From contig NC_084931.1 of the NCBI RefSeq assembly GCF_958298935.1, positions 21,603,334-21,667,333 on the forward strand: a stretch of 64,000 bases of DNA. The letters run 5' to 3'. Position numbers and translations under genes: made by a program. This document shows positions 11,782 through 22,208 of the stretch, piece after piece (within the stretch, counting starts at the first letter, position 1; every line of letters begins with the position of its first letter). The notes under the pieces are model-generated. The model ran no database searches, was not told the DNA's origin, and worked only from the letters and a program-made list of their open reading frames with translations. Origin of the DNA: Phragmites australis (lineage: Eukaryota > Streptophyta > Magnoliopsida > Poales > Poaceae).

Positions 11782-14385
11782 ATGAGGCTTGAAATCATTG
11801 GCATGGCTCACATTCACCTTCCCGAGCTTCTTCAATTACGGTATGACGAGAACCACAGGGGAAGGATGATTTTCGCAGGGCAACAGGTACATCGATATTA
11901 CGTGAATTTCATTTGCTCTAATACCTTGGTACTTACTCTAAAAATGTATTGCATACATTTGCAGTTGCTCCCATTGCGTTCCAGGAGTGTGCGCAAGCTT
12001 AAGGAGTTAGACCCTCGATTCCACGAGCCCCTCGCACAGGCCGGACTCCTACCGTTTGCACTTATGATGGCAGGAGCTCCCATGGAGGGTGGTGGTAGGA
12101 CTCCACTGCCGCCGATCGAGGTCTCACTGCTCACAGGCCTGGTCGATCGCTGGCGTTCTGAGACGCACACATTCCACTTTCCTTGCGGAGAGATGACCGT
12201 TACTTTACGGGACGTTGCCATGCTGACCGGGCTCCCGATAAGGGGCACCCCGTTAGTACTTCCACCACCAGGAAAGGAGCAGTGGAAGAGTTATATTCAC
12301 GGCAGGTAATTATTTGTTACATAAAGCATTTTATACGTTGGAGAGTTGTTCATGGTTCATTGATTCTCTGTATCTTGTAGGTTTAACATGCATTATGACA
12401 TGAAGGATGTAGGGCTCTCCATGTCATGGATTCATGGCCTACCACAGTTCAGCCCTTGCCCACCGGATGCGGACGAGGCAACAGCTATGCAGCATTATGA
12501 GGTGTACTTGTATATCTTGCTTGGAGGCATAATGTTTTGCAACACGGCAAGTGATTATGTACTTCCGCATATTTTATGGTTAGCGCGTGAGCTCACATCA
12601 CGTCCGTACGAGCCGACACATTACAGTTTGGGATCTGCTGTGTTGGCTGCTACATACAAAGGATTGTGTGCCGCAACCCAACGGTCAACAAAGATGGGAT
12701 CTATTTCTGGTTGCCTACACCTTCTACAGCTCTGGAGCTGGGATTATCTCCCGGTGTGTCGACCGTGGGTGAGCAAGACCTACTATCCAGTTCCCATCTC
12801 TGACGGCGTCGCCGACGACATGAGGCCAACGATGGGTTATAGGTGGCTTCATGCCAGGCTGCGATGGAGTCACCACCAAGACCATGGAAACTACTCCTGG
12901 GTGATCAGTGACCTTGATGTCCTCAGTGCCGATCTTGTGGAGTGGGATCCATGGCGTAGTGAACGAGTGGCCGAAATTGCGACTAGCGGCCTCATCGCAC
13001 CATCTTGTTTCCGTGACTCCGACCTATGGATGACTAGATGTTTTCTGCTTTATATGAACAATGTAGAAGTGTATTCTCCTGACCGTGTGCAGAGGCAGTT
13101 TGGTCATCGTCAGTTGGTGCCAGTACCTCCCCCACGAGACGCTGGTCAGGCGCACGAGTAAGTGTGTTACTGTAGATACCATTTTTATGTTACAAAATTT
13201 TAACTATTTATGTCACATACAGGAGGAGTGCCCAAGGAAACGCAAGCACCCACGACTGGGCGGAGATTAATGCAGAACACATAACCCGGTGGATAGAGTC
13301 TGGTGCAGTGGATGTCGTCGTTCCTGCGGGACAGTACGACGATAGCTCGTACTGGGAGTACCTTGCGTGGTATCAATCACGAACGCGTCCCACCTTACTC
13401 AGCGGCAGCGTACCGCCAGCCCCTAGACCCTTCCCCGAAGATCGTGCCCGGCTTCTACATGTGGTGGTAAGTGATGTTGTACTTATAACGATTTTTATTA
13501 GTTTGTCATCCGTATTACTGACATAACCCTCAACAACAACAGATCGAAGCGGGGATCGAAATGCATAGGCATGCGGAGCATGACCGTTGGGAAGCGAGTG
13601 GGTTAGCCACGCGAAGGGATAGGCACCCTCTCCGAGACTACATGAGGACGAGAGGGTCTCGCCTTTGGTCCGCGATACGTGAACTAGGTGGTTGCGCCCC
13701 GCGTTATAGGGCATACGACGTACCCGCCATGGACCCGTCCCGTGCCTCCCACAGCAGGCGCTCATCCAGTGCTCATGAGGCACATTCACGGGAGGCCCCT
13801 TCGTCTGCGGCACATCATGGGACACGTTCTTCTGCTGGAGCCGAGGAGGTGATACCTGAAGCTCCCGCTCCTGAGGAGTGCATACTGGGTTCCCAGCCCC
13901 CTCCGTTCACACAACCTACTCAAGCTACGCAGACAACTCCACCAGGATTATCAACTCACAACGAGGATGTCATTGACTGCACACACCAGATGCCCACCTG
14001 GAGTGGCACTAAAGATTTTGACTGGGCTGGTGCATTGCAATCGAGCAGCTTCATGGAGCTACTGAGCGGCCAATACCCCCAATATCCCGATGCACCAGGG
14101 GGTTCACACTGGTACCAGGAAGCTGGGACTTCATCATTTCGGACTCCCACCGAGCACGTACTACCGGCGGTCACACTCCCGCATGACGATCCTACAGCGT
14201 GGTATATGCAGGGCCGAGTTAGCGGTTCTGGATACACATTCGGCGGAGTTGGAACACATCATGAAGACGAAGATGAGGACCAAGGGCACACATGGCAGGG
14301 GCCAGCTCAGGCGGCTGGGATGAGGGCCACACACCCGCCAGACGCTTACACTCCTGAGGATTTCTTGCGGTGTAGGCATCGTTAA
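11782..14385 (+). CDS. Plant mobile domain (PMD, aminotransferase-like) protein carried by the MULE
   Basis: Five exons with consensus splice sites join in frame: 11782-11886, 11965-12305, 12381-13157, 13223-13466 and 13543-14385, giving 769 aa. The N-terminal half matches the PMD family: LPPIEVSLLTGLVDRW, then THTFHFPCGEMTVTLRDVAMLTGLPI, then a Trp-rich region (WLHARLRWSH, WVISDLD, WDPWRSERV). The C-terminal about 250 residues are low-complexity, rich in Ser, Pro, His and Thr, with an acidic HHEDEDEDQ run. Cellular PMD proteins (MAIN/MAIL1 in Arabidopsis) act in the nucleus in silencing and genome stability; the role of transposon-borne copies is not established. No stop breaks the spliced frame. 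Intron 1 is 78 nt with no in-frame stop, so retention would only add 26 residues. Confidence 0.88.
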
Positions 14386-14637
14386 AGAGCCATTTGTACT
14401 ATTCCATACACTATATTATGTACTCATTTGTACTATGCCATACACTTCAGTGTTCAAGTAATTATATTTAGTTTACATAATCTTTTTTAACTAATTATGA
14501 CACATAACTTATTTATCAGTAACTTATTAAGTATTTGTATATATCATTTTCGACATTTCATACATGTTTATTGTTTGTTAAATAACCAGCGAATCGTGCT
14601 TTGGTGCAGACCAAAAAAGTTGCAGGGAAATCTCAAT

Positions 14638-15801
14638 ATGGCGAGAAATTCTACTACTGCATTCCCATGGACATATACAACGATCGATATAGCATTAACT
14701 GCCTGCTTGCAGGTTGTGCGTGGAGGGAAGGATGATCCCTTCAAAGAGAGCAACCTAATCCAAGCTGTGTCTAAATTAAATACAAGACCGCCATGTTCTG
14801 CGTTCACCGTTCCACTTCTACATGTAACAACCGACGACCTTAGGGCCCTATTACATGAGCGCCGCCGAATATACCTCAGGGTTTGCGAACTAGCCGACCA
14901 TCCTTCTTTACTGGGTTTCTGTATGAGGCAACGAAGGATGGCGATGTTGCCCGACCAGTATGCATCCCACATACAGGTTCGTCATTTTCTATTTCATCAC
15001 CATAGTTGTCTTATTGTTTTTTATTCGAATACCCCTCTTCTGCTTTAGGCATTCCCAGAAGACGCGGAGTTAATCAACAAAGAAATACCACACCTCTTGG
15101 CAATGCAAATGCTCTTCGGCGGGGGTGTGCTGCCTGGTTCGCGTCGAAGATGACGAAGATCAGCGAACCCAAGGGGTACAAGAGCTGATGAAAATTTGAT
15201 GCCACTAATGCCTCGGCGTTCCACCAGCCACACAGGAGAAGGTTCAACTCTTACTACAAGAGCACATCCTACTACCGCGATACCTGAAGACGACGACGAC
15301 GACGATTTCATGCCACCAATACCTCGGCGTTCCATCAGCCACATAGGAGAAGGTTCAACGAACAATACAAGAGCACGTGCTCGAACCGTGATACCTCCGG
15401 ACGACGACGATGACGATGATTTCATACCATCAATGCCTTGACGTTCCACCAGCCACAGCCACACGGTTCAAGGTTCAACGAACCATACAAGACCACGTGC
15501 TCCAATCGTGATACCTCCAGACGATGACGACGACGATTTCATGCCACCAATGCCTCGGCATTCCACCAGCCACACAGGAGAAGATTCAACGCACAATACA
15601 AGAGCACGTGCTCGAACCGTGATACCTCCGGACGACGACGATGACGACGATTTCATGCCATCTATGCCTCGACGTTCCACCAGCCACAGCCACACGGTAC
15701 AAGGTTCAACGAACCATACAAGAGCACGTGCTCCAATCGTGATACCTCCAGATGATGACGACGACGATTTCATACCACCAATGCCTCGACAATTTCGTTA
15801 A
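14638..15801 (+). pseudogene. Third MULE gene: unknown protein with acidic tandem repeats, two in-frame stops
   Basis: Exon 1 (14638-14976, 113 codons) and exon 2 (from 15049) are joined by a 72-bp intron with clean GT-AG sites. As read, the product ends after 147 aa at TGA 15151. The same frame then stays open, apart from one more TGA at 15439, through a tandem-repeat region to TAA 15799. An ancestral protein of about 363 aa with an acidic repeat tail is therefore likely. The globular part contains LTACLQVVRGGKDDPF and LRALLHERRRIYLRVCELAD and matches no family I recognise. It is co-oriented with the PMD gene, 250 bp downstream. The alternative is that 15151 is the true stop and the repeats are an untranslated relic, but the codon-sized repeat period argues against that. 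Confidence 0.6.
15208..15780 (+). repeat. Five in-frame 37-39-codon repeats encoding acidic units
   Basis: Units start near 15208, 15319, 15433, 15550 and 15664, and every period (111, 114, 117, 114, 117 bp) is a multiple of three. Each encodes Met/Ile-Pro, a basic RRSTSH stretch, a Gly/Ser/Thr stretch with TRARA, then IPP followed by six or seven Asp and FMPP. Units 2+3 resemble 4+5, so the last expansion was of a two-unit block. Frame-preserving periods indicate selection on coding while the array grew. The one TGA (15439) is a CGA-to-TGA change in the conserved Arg codon. Confidence 0.85.
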
Positions 15802-16014
15802 TCTACATCATCACTTTCTATTGCCATTTTAAGATGATCACTGATACCTTATTAATCTTGCGCATGTTCGAATATACCCTGTTAAGACTATTGGTCGCCT
15901 TAAAGACTGTTTTTTTACTCATGCATTTTAAAATATTTTAGATTAGCAAATTTTTAATTTTGTTACATAAATTACACAGGCAAATCACGTAATGGGAGGA
16001 GTACGAGAAAAAAA
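15802..16014 (+). other. 3' flank of the third MULE gene
   Basis: AT-rich DNA between the last stop and the right inverted repeat, with no further coding frame. It probably holds the 3' untranslated region; no clear poly(A) signal was identified. Confidence 0.4.
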
Positions 16015-16318
16015 GGTATTTCGGCACACGGTGTGCCGAATACCAACTGTATTCGGCACACCGTGTGCCGAATACGCTTTTTGGTTGTATTCGGCACACG
16101 GTGTGCCGAATACAGTCATTTTCGGCACACCGTGTGCCGAATACAGCGTATTCGGCACACGGTGTGCCGAAAATGCCTTTTTCGGTACACCGTGTACCGA
16201 AAAAGGCATTTTCGGCACACCATGTGCCGAATACATGTGCTAAAATTGTAAATACGAAAAATAGTTGTCCATTTAAGCAAATACGGTCACGTATGTTGTA
16301 CAAAATCGAATTTTTGCC
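16015..16318 (-). repeat. Right terminal inverted repeat of the MULE with palindrome array
   Basis: This is the reverse complement of the left repeat with two more units. Seven copies of the 21-bp palindrome occur at a spacing near 30 bp; one is the compensated variant TTCGGTACAC/GTGTACCGAA, where both arms changed together. The outer about 90 bp are essentially identical to the left end. Terminal arrays of this sort could be transposase binding sites or could fold into hairpins when transcribed; neither is shown by sequence alone. Confidence 0.92.
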
Positions 16319-16328
16319 GGCTTTAGAG
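16319..16328. repeat. Target site duplication of the MULE, right copy
   Basis: GGCTTTAGAG, identical to 7676-7685. Confidence 0.93.
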
Positions 16329-16899
16329 TGGTATCGGCGTAAAGGTATGCATCACTTCCTAATGCACTGATGGCAGAAGCATATGCACGTCGATCTAGAG
16401 GAGACCACAGTGCTGCTATTTTGGTTATCCTAGTACAAATACAAGAGCTCAGCAGGATTTTCTATTCTTTTGATATTATTTTGTAAAACAGGGTGCTAAT
16501 ATTGCAGCAAATCTAACTGGTAAACAAGCATCGCCTAATGCGCCGGGCTGTACCTGGTTGAATCAGGTTGCACATCACCTTGTAGCTACGTAGAAGTCCG
16601 TGTCGCTGCTCTGCACCGCATTACCCTCCCCTGACCTCCCCTTTTCCGGTCCGGTAGCTTCCGTATTGGACTGTTGCCGCTAGTCCCCCGTTGCCCCGTG
16701 CCCACATCCGCCCCCCCCCCCCCCCCCCGGCGCGCCGCCCGTCCTGCACCGGTGACCTCAGGCTCGATGGGGAAGAAGAAGAGGAGCACGAAGTGGATCT
16801 AGACCGGTGAAACAACTGTGTTATCTATCTAGTTTATGGGAGCAAGGAGGCCGTCGGCGTAGTTGGTCGAGACGGCGGGTGTGGGTGGCCGGAGGAGTC
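16329..16899. other. Intergenic stretch with an 18-base C run
   Basis: No coding exon recognised. A homopolymer of 18 C residues occupies 16711-16728 inside GC-rich DNA; its exact length may be unreliable. Confidence 0.5.
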
Positions 16900-17313
16900 G
16901 GTCCTTTGCTTGCCGATATGAAATGGATCTAGACCGGCAGGCTGGACGTGCCGATGCTCGATCGCGAAGGGCGGTGGCATGACTTCAAGTGCGTGGTGCC
17001 AGGACACAGGCTTGTACCGCCAGACCGGGGCGGCGGAGTGCAAGCGGTTCATGGTTGACAGCAACGTGGTGCGCGACGTCGCGGAGCTGTGCAAGGAGCT
17101 GTTTATTAAGGTGTAGGTGTTCGGCTCACGGGCGCTGTAGCAAGGGCAAGAAGTCCGTCGACGACCACCCGGACGTACGGGACCCTCGGGAGGATGGTGA
17201 TATTGTTCTTTGACATCGACACCGACGGCTTGAAGGACGAGCTTTTCGACGACGACAGCCTCACCATCAAGCAGTCGCTGAGGCACTACCCAGAAGGCTA
17301 CGGGCTAGAGTAA
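16900..17313 (+). pseudogene. Decayed coding fragment of unknown function
   Basis: GC-rich, codon-like DNA gives protein-like pieces in shifting plus-strand frames: ECKRFMVDSNVVRDVAELCKELF near 17027-17115, a short middle with SVDDHPDVRDPREDGDIVL, and DIDTDGLKDELFDDDSLTIKQSLRHYPEGYGLE ending at a stop about 17313. Stops and frameshifts separate the pieces. I do not recognise the family. It may be the relic of a small grass gene or a captured fragment. Confidence 0.35.
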
Positions 17314-18198
17314 CGGCCGAGTGCAACACAAACGTGTTTATAGCTTTATTATTAGCGATTTGCTTTCTTTTTAATTGGAAAAATTCTCTACCATGTGAAT
17401 AAAGATAGACTATAGAAGTACTTATCTGTGTGGGCAATGTTCTACATTCTAAGTCGTACTACTAAATCTCCGTATGTACGTGCATGATTAATCTAGCTAA
17501 CTGCTGACAGATGTGCAGTTGGTCTATATACATGCTCTGGTGTTCCCCAATCCCCGTCCATCTCGATAGAAACCTCTCAATATGCTCGAAAGAAGGTATT
17601 GCTAATACAAATTAGAGGGTGTTTTAAACAGATCATAATATGTGCTTCGAATCTAGTTTAAACTATATTTATCTTATCACGATTTCGTACGTTTCAGTCG
17701 ACTGAAAAATGAGCAAGAATACACTCGACACCGCTCTAGCGAGGGCGGTGGGTAGTGCCGTCCATGGTGGAGGCAAAGCAATGCACATCGAAGATGGGAC
17801 AGGAGGTCGAGGACAGGGTGGGGCGAGCGTAGGGATGAAGGAGAGCGATGGGAAAGAAGATGAACAGTGCATCGCTGGCGGGAGGCATAAGAAAGAAGAT
17901 CCAACAGCTGCAACATGTCGAGTGTATTGAAGTCGGTTTCAGAACAAGTCATGAGACTAATAACTCGAATTTTGTAGAAGACACAATAAAGTAACCCCAT
18001 CAAATATTTATGCTTTAAAGCATATATCATCACATAAACCATGCATGTTTACATCTACCTATTTGAAACATAATTGAGTTCAGTTACAGATCAAACTACT
18101 GACCTCCAACACGGAAAATATAAACCAAATTGGCAAATTACAAAATATATGCATAAGATAAACAAGTTCGGCGCCCTAGGGTTTCCCTAACCCGTACC
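17314..18198. other. Intergenic, no gene supported
   Basis: A short open frame at 17709-17930 encodes a Gly/Lys-rich peptide with no recognised motif and is probably not real. About 18056-18140 resembles DNA at 33297-33360 and 33455-33545 (shared phrases 'acagatcaaa' and 'ggaaaatataaaccaaatt'), so it is likely part of a dispersed repeat downstream of the B3-like gene. Confidence 0.45.
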
Positions 18199-18753
18199 TT
18201 AATACCTTATGAGAATCGCCATCCCTAGAGCCCCGTCCGGGTGGTGGTCGGCCACCGCGCCGCCCTCGGGCAGCAGCTCCGGCGAGCGGAACGCCCACAG
18301 CTCGACCTCCAAGTCCCGCCCCATCTCTTCCGCCACAGCCATTGCTTCCTCCAGCTGTTTGTCTCTCACGAAACGCGGCCACCCGACGCCGCAGAGCCGG
18401 TAGTACCCCTTGGAGCTGGAGTGCTCCATGTACTTGAGCCTCATCTGGTACGAGTTGCCGTGGCGGTCGAATGCTGGCACCTCCATCCCTTTCCCGCCAA
18501 GCCCGTAGCCGTGGTTCAAGGGCACTCGCACGCGGTCCATCTCCCTCGCCGTGAGGGACTCCGCGAGCGCGCCGCCGGCGTCCCCGCGCGCACAGGGGAT
18601 GAGCAGGCGCGCTTGACCCAGGTTGACGTCGCTCCTGCAGAGCTTCTTCCGGCAGACGCGCCACGGAGACCTGGCGTCGAGCGCGACCAGGGTTTCCTGC
18701 AGCGCCGCAAGGGCTGCGCTGCCGTCGTCGTCTCCTCCTCCGGCTGCTGCCAT
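18199..18753 (-). CDS. B3-like (DUF313-type) DNA-binding protein, single exon
   Basis: An intact 184-aa frame starts MAAAGGGDDDG and ends at ILIRY. From about residue 33 it follows the pattern of the plant DUF313/B3-related family: KKLCRSDVNLGQARLLIPC, an acidic/basic loop with LTAREMDRVRV, GKGMEVPAFDRHGNSYQMRLKY, then YYRLCGVGWPRFVRDKQL and ELWAFRSPE. B3 folds bind DNA in the nucleus and usually act in transcription control. The length is short, as expected for a stand-alone domain. On the minus strand a TATATAT box lies at about 18814-18822, some 65 bp before the ATG. GC-rich codon use contrasts with the AT-rich flanks. Expression is not evident from sequence, and it could be a recent retro- or tandem copy. 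Confidence 0.68.
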   Translation of the reverse strand: MAAAGGGDDDGSAALAALQETLVALDARSPWRVCRKKLCRSDVNLGQARLLIPCARGDAGGALAESLTAREMDRVRVPLNHGYGLGGKGMEVPAFDRHGNSYQMRLKYMEHSSSKGYYRLCGVGWPRFVRDKQLEEAMAVAEEMGRDLEVELWAFRSPELLPEGGAVADHHPDGALGMAILIRY

Positions 18754-20719
18754 GTCTCTGTTTTTTGGGTGTGGAGTTATTCACGTACTTTAATTTGGAC
18801 GTGCACGTACGTTCATATATATTGCCTGACCCAAGAGATGGAGTAGTCTTAAACAAGGAATCCTTATTGTGCTCGATTGCCTGAACCAGGCCACCAGGGA
18901 AGCGGTTTGCTATTTATTTAGCTTGACGCACCAACTGACGTCGGACTCGCACTCGGGCTCCGAGTCATCCGTGTCCGATACTGAGAAGAAGCTCGATCGG
19001 GGCAGCTGCTGTTGGCGTAGTTCGTTTTCGAACAGGGGTGCAATGGAGGCGACCCCGATGCTCATCCCGGCCGGATCAGCCCCTGTTTCCGGAACGGCTG
19101 AAAGGCTCTGTTGGTCTGGTCCGACACATTGATGGAATTGAATATTTTGGTGGGGTGGACACGCAGTGGATCGTGGAGCGTTTGGAAGAAGAGAAATCGG
19201 CGTATATTATGAAATGAGTAATGTCGTACAAGTTTCCTTCCAGACCAAGTAGGACATCGACCTGCAAAGATAGGCAACACAACCAAACGTTGCATGAAGA
19301 GGGCAAGGGAATGAGTTAGAGATGCTAGGTTGTTTTGCGACTGGAAGTTTAAGTAGTTTCCTCTCATCTATATAAAGTCTGTTTCTTGATAAGTAGTTCC
19401 CTTGGTGACTTTGCTAGCTGAGGAATCGCTTCGTTTGAAAAAAGAAAAAGAAAACCTTCGTAATGAATGGTTGCGCACCTGCATGTTTTATCAAAAACAA
19501 TTTAGATGGTTTCTACTCAAGGCAAGGGCCTAAGAAATTGTTAAATTAAATTTAAGGCGGCCACATGAATTCTTTTACTCCATTTTCTGATATAGACACG
19601 TATATTGGGTGTGTCTCAGCCTATTACATGTATCAGGTTGGTACAACAGGACGTAGCAAGAGACGAGTTATCTGTTGGCTGGGCACGGCTGACCCAAAGT
19701 GCCAGGTGGTCTACAGAAAGATGCACACGATCAAAGACCATCTAGTTCCGCCGCTTCCAGATCGCCCAAAGCAGCAACAGGAACACATGCTGGAGTCGAC
19801 GAGGCCAGGACGAGGTGTCGAGGAGAAAGTCGGAGAGTACACAATGTTAGGTTCTTTCGTTCGCCTTTTTTTATTCTAATTTCCATACAACACTTGGAAT
19901 GTTGTTCAACACTGCAGAATATTTAGCTTCAATGTGGTTCTGAATGTAGCTACAGCTACTTGTAGTAATGGATTGAATTGGAAAAGACAATTAGCTGCAC
20001 AAGAAATGTATCAGTAGCCAGAGAAACCCTGGAAGCATTCAGAATTCAGAAAAAAAAATGCAGATTAGGATGTCACTGTCTGAACTCTGAAGTATGGGTG
20101 GCACTTGTCCAATCTTGAAGCTTACATCCTTGTAGTTGCTCCAGTTTCACTCATCTGTCCTGTGGTGTGTCTTCCAACGTTGTATATTTTACCCTTAATG
20201 TTTGTAGAAGGCGAAAGCAACCAAGTGTGCACATTCATCTAGACACTGAAAGACGACATGCATGTACTTCCAGAACGTATGATTTATAGTGTGATCTGGT
20301 GCCATTTCCTCATGGCCCCAATGAACATCGACAGTTGTTGCCATTCAACATCCATAAACGTGCACTCAGGGAGATCGAACTCTGCAGTAGTTAACAATGA
20401 ACGTGTAATCGAGCTGCCAAAAACAGAAATAATAATTCTAGTGTCAACAACACTGCATCATGGAGGGAAAATGAGGAATTTCTGTTGGAAAAATAGCACT
20501 TTTAAATTTAATTTAATTCAATTTTTAAATATAACATGAACAGAAATAAATGCAAACAACAAGCTCCGACTAGCTACAGAATAAGCTCCGACGAGCCCCG
20601 ATCAGATCCAACTAGTTTTCTGAGAAGGATTCTGACTAGTTTTCCGAGAAGCAAATTGTGATGATGTAGAGAAAGCAGATCGTGAATAGTCGAACTGAGC
20701 GCTTCCTAAAAACCTTATT
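18754..20719. other. Intergenic, no gene supported
   Basis: Contains the B3-like promoter (18754-18850) and otherwise no exon I can support. Open frames at 19565-19879 and 20258-20539 show no recognisable domain. A 75-bp dispersed repeat copy starts at 19530. Confidence 0.5.
19530..19605 (+). repeat. Dispersed repeat, copy 1
   Basis: About 75 bp, including 'ccacatgaattcttttactc', are nearly identical to 30775-30849. The second copy directly abuts the LTR end at 30774, whereas here the repeat continues uninterrupted to the left. The family is unknown. Confidence 0.7.
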
Positions 20720-21640
20720 CGTCCTCTCTCAGTTTAAGATCCCCAAAGCGACGGGTTTTGAAGATCTGCTCTGATGAGGCCATGGCTCCTTTGGATACGA
20801 TCAATACCACCAATAATCCTCAAATCATACAAGGTCCAATTACAAGAACACGTGCACGACAATTAGACCACCAGATGAACTCGTTCCTTGCTGTTCATGT
20901 TTCCTTGGATTGATTACTACTAAATTCTTGTGATGTTTTGTTGCATAGGAACGTGGGAGAAGCATCACAACCTTACTCGAACGTCACTCCTCGAAGGCCA
21001 AGTCTACTCGAACTCAAGGCTGAGCTCTAGTCGTGTTCGTGATCGTGGTCAAAGTCGACTTCGTTTTAGGCAATCTTGGACATTTTAGAAAGCTTATGAC
21101 GAGCCCTTTCCAATGGATATGAGCTCGACCAAATATTCCTTATAGTTTAGTCAGAGTCAAAGGAATAAGGACTTGCGTTACCGTTTTGAACCCTGCCAGG
21201 TTTTGTAATCGTGTCGAAGTCGGAGTCTAGGTTGTGCACGCCTCTCTCCACAGTTGCACAACCCTAGATCGACCTCCTCACGCCCCCCTATATATACATA
21301 GTAGTTGTCGTAGTTTAAGGTTAGGTTTAGCTTAGATTATTCTGTTTAATACAGTTTCGTCGTTTATCGGTTTGTTGAACCCCAAACTCAAGTGCTTCAT
21401 TGATAATTAGCAATATTCAGATTGCATCTACTTGTTCTTGCTTGTGTTCTCGATTCGCTTGCAGGAAAAGCCTTCTTGGCGAGATCAGCCGCGTCTTGCA
21501 CGGTTGACAACCACGGAGTAGTGGTGTAGTGGTTGCGAGGGTTCTTGATCTGTTCTGATCAGAGCCTTTGGATCATCAATGTCGAAACTCCAATAATCGA
21601 CTTATCTATTACCTTCAGAAGATCGGGTAAACGCGCATCA
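20720..21640 (+). mobile_element. Ty3/gypsy-like remnant: pol tail and LTR
   Basis: A peptide MAPLDTINTTNN...GPITRARARQLDHQ at 20781-20911 is the kind of polyprotein tail found just upstream of the 3' LTR in grass gypsy elements. It is followed by LTR-like DNA with a TATATATAC box at about 21290-21300 and a long transcribed-type region. Exact LTR edges and target duplication are not visible, so the copy is truncated. Confidence 0.5.
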
Positions 21641-21849
21641 TGCTCTCTTGTTCGTCATTGCATACGCAGCATGGCGGGATGCAATAGACTATATGTGGCA
21701 GCACAGCAAAGAGAAAATAGGCAAAACCCTAATTACGTATATGCTTTGTGGCGGTGATTAGCAGATACATATAGAGGGAGAATTGCATGACTAAGACTCG
21801 TCATGATCGGACTCTATTATGTGCCACGATCGGATTCTTAACCGACATG

Positions 21850-22208
21850 ATTTTTATATATTTATCTGTTTGCCCACACCGTAAAAGAATAAAATTACAA
21901 AAGGATGTTGCACCTGCGCAAGCAACTAGATCCGATTTTAGTGGACCATTCAAACAGGTGTCGTGTGCCCGCGCTCTCCACCCCCACCCCAGCCCCGGCT
22001 TGGCCTAGCGTGGCGAGGTGAGTGAGTGCGTGTGTAGGTTCTTCTAATCCTCTCATCCACACATGCTAAGTGGAGGAAGGAGAGAATTCGTTATAAGTTG
22101 GTCTCTCTCCACCTCCACTAGCAAGATGGGACCAAAAGATACATACCCACCTCCATCTAGTTTATTTGGAATTACTCAAATATAGTGGTCTAAGCTCATA
22201 TATCTAAC
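21850..22208 (-). repeat. 3' LTR (partial) of the decayed copia element
   Basis: On the minus strand the LTR starts TGTTAGATATATGAGC directly after a polypurine tract. An AT-rich TATATAAA box lies at about 21850-21870. The far edge is uncertain and the LTR may extend further left. Confidence 0.55.

Larger units (their letters stand above)
7686..16318 (+). mobile_element. Mutator-like element (MULE) with transposase, PMD gene and a third gene
   Basis: An 8,633-bp element bounded by long terminal inverted repeats starting GGCAAAAATTCG and by a perfect 10-bp target duplication. It carries three plus-strand genes: a MURA/MuDR-type transposase (9021-11616), a plant mobile domain gene (11782-14385) and an unrecognised gene with acidic repeats (14638-15801). 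Association of PMD genes with MuDR-type elements is known in plants; the three-gene layout is read from this sequence. Intact ends and well-matched repeats suggest a recent insertion. One transposase frameshift and two stops in the third gene suggest this copy is not fully functional. Confidence 0.93.

Noticed and set aside
15045..15773. Minus-strand frames with Ser runs opposite the acidic repeats
   Set aside because: Poly-Ser is just the reverse complement of the Asp codons; the plus frame is continuous with exon 1 of the third gene.
16711..16728. Run of 18 C as a structural signal
   Set aside because: A single homopolymer, prone to length error, with no supporting context.
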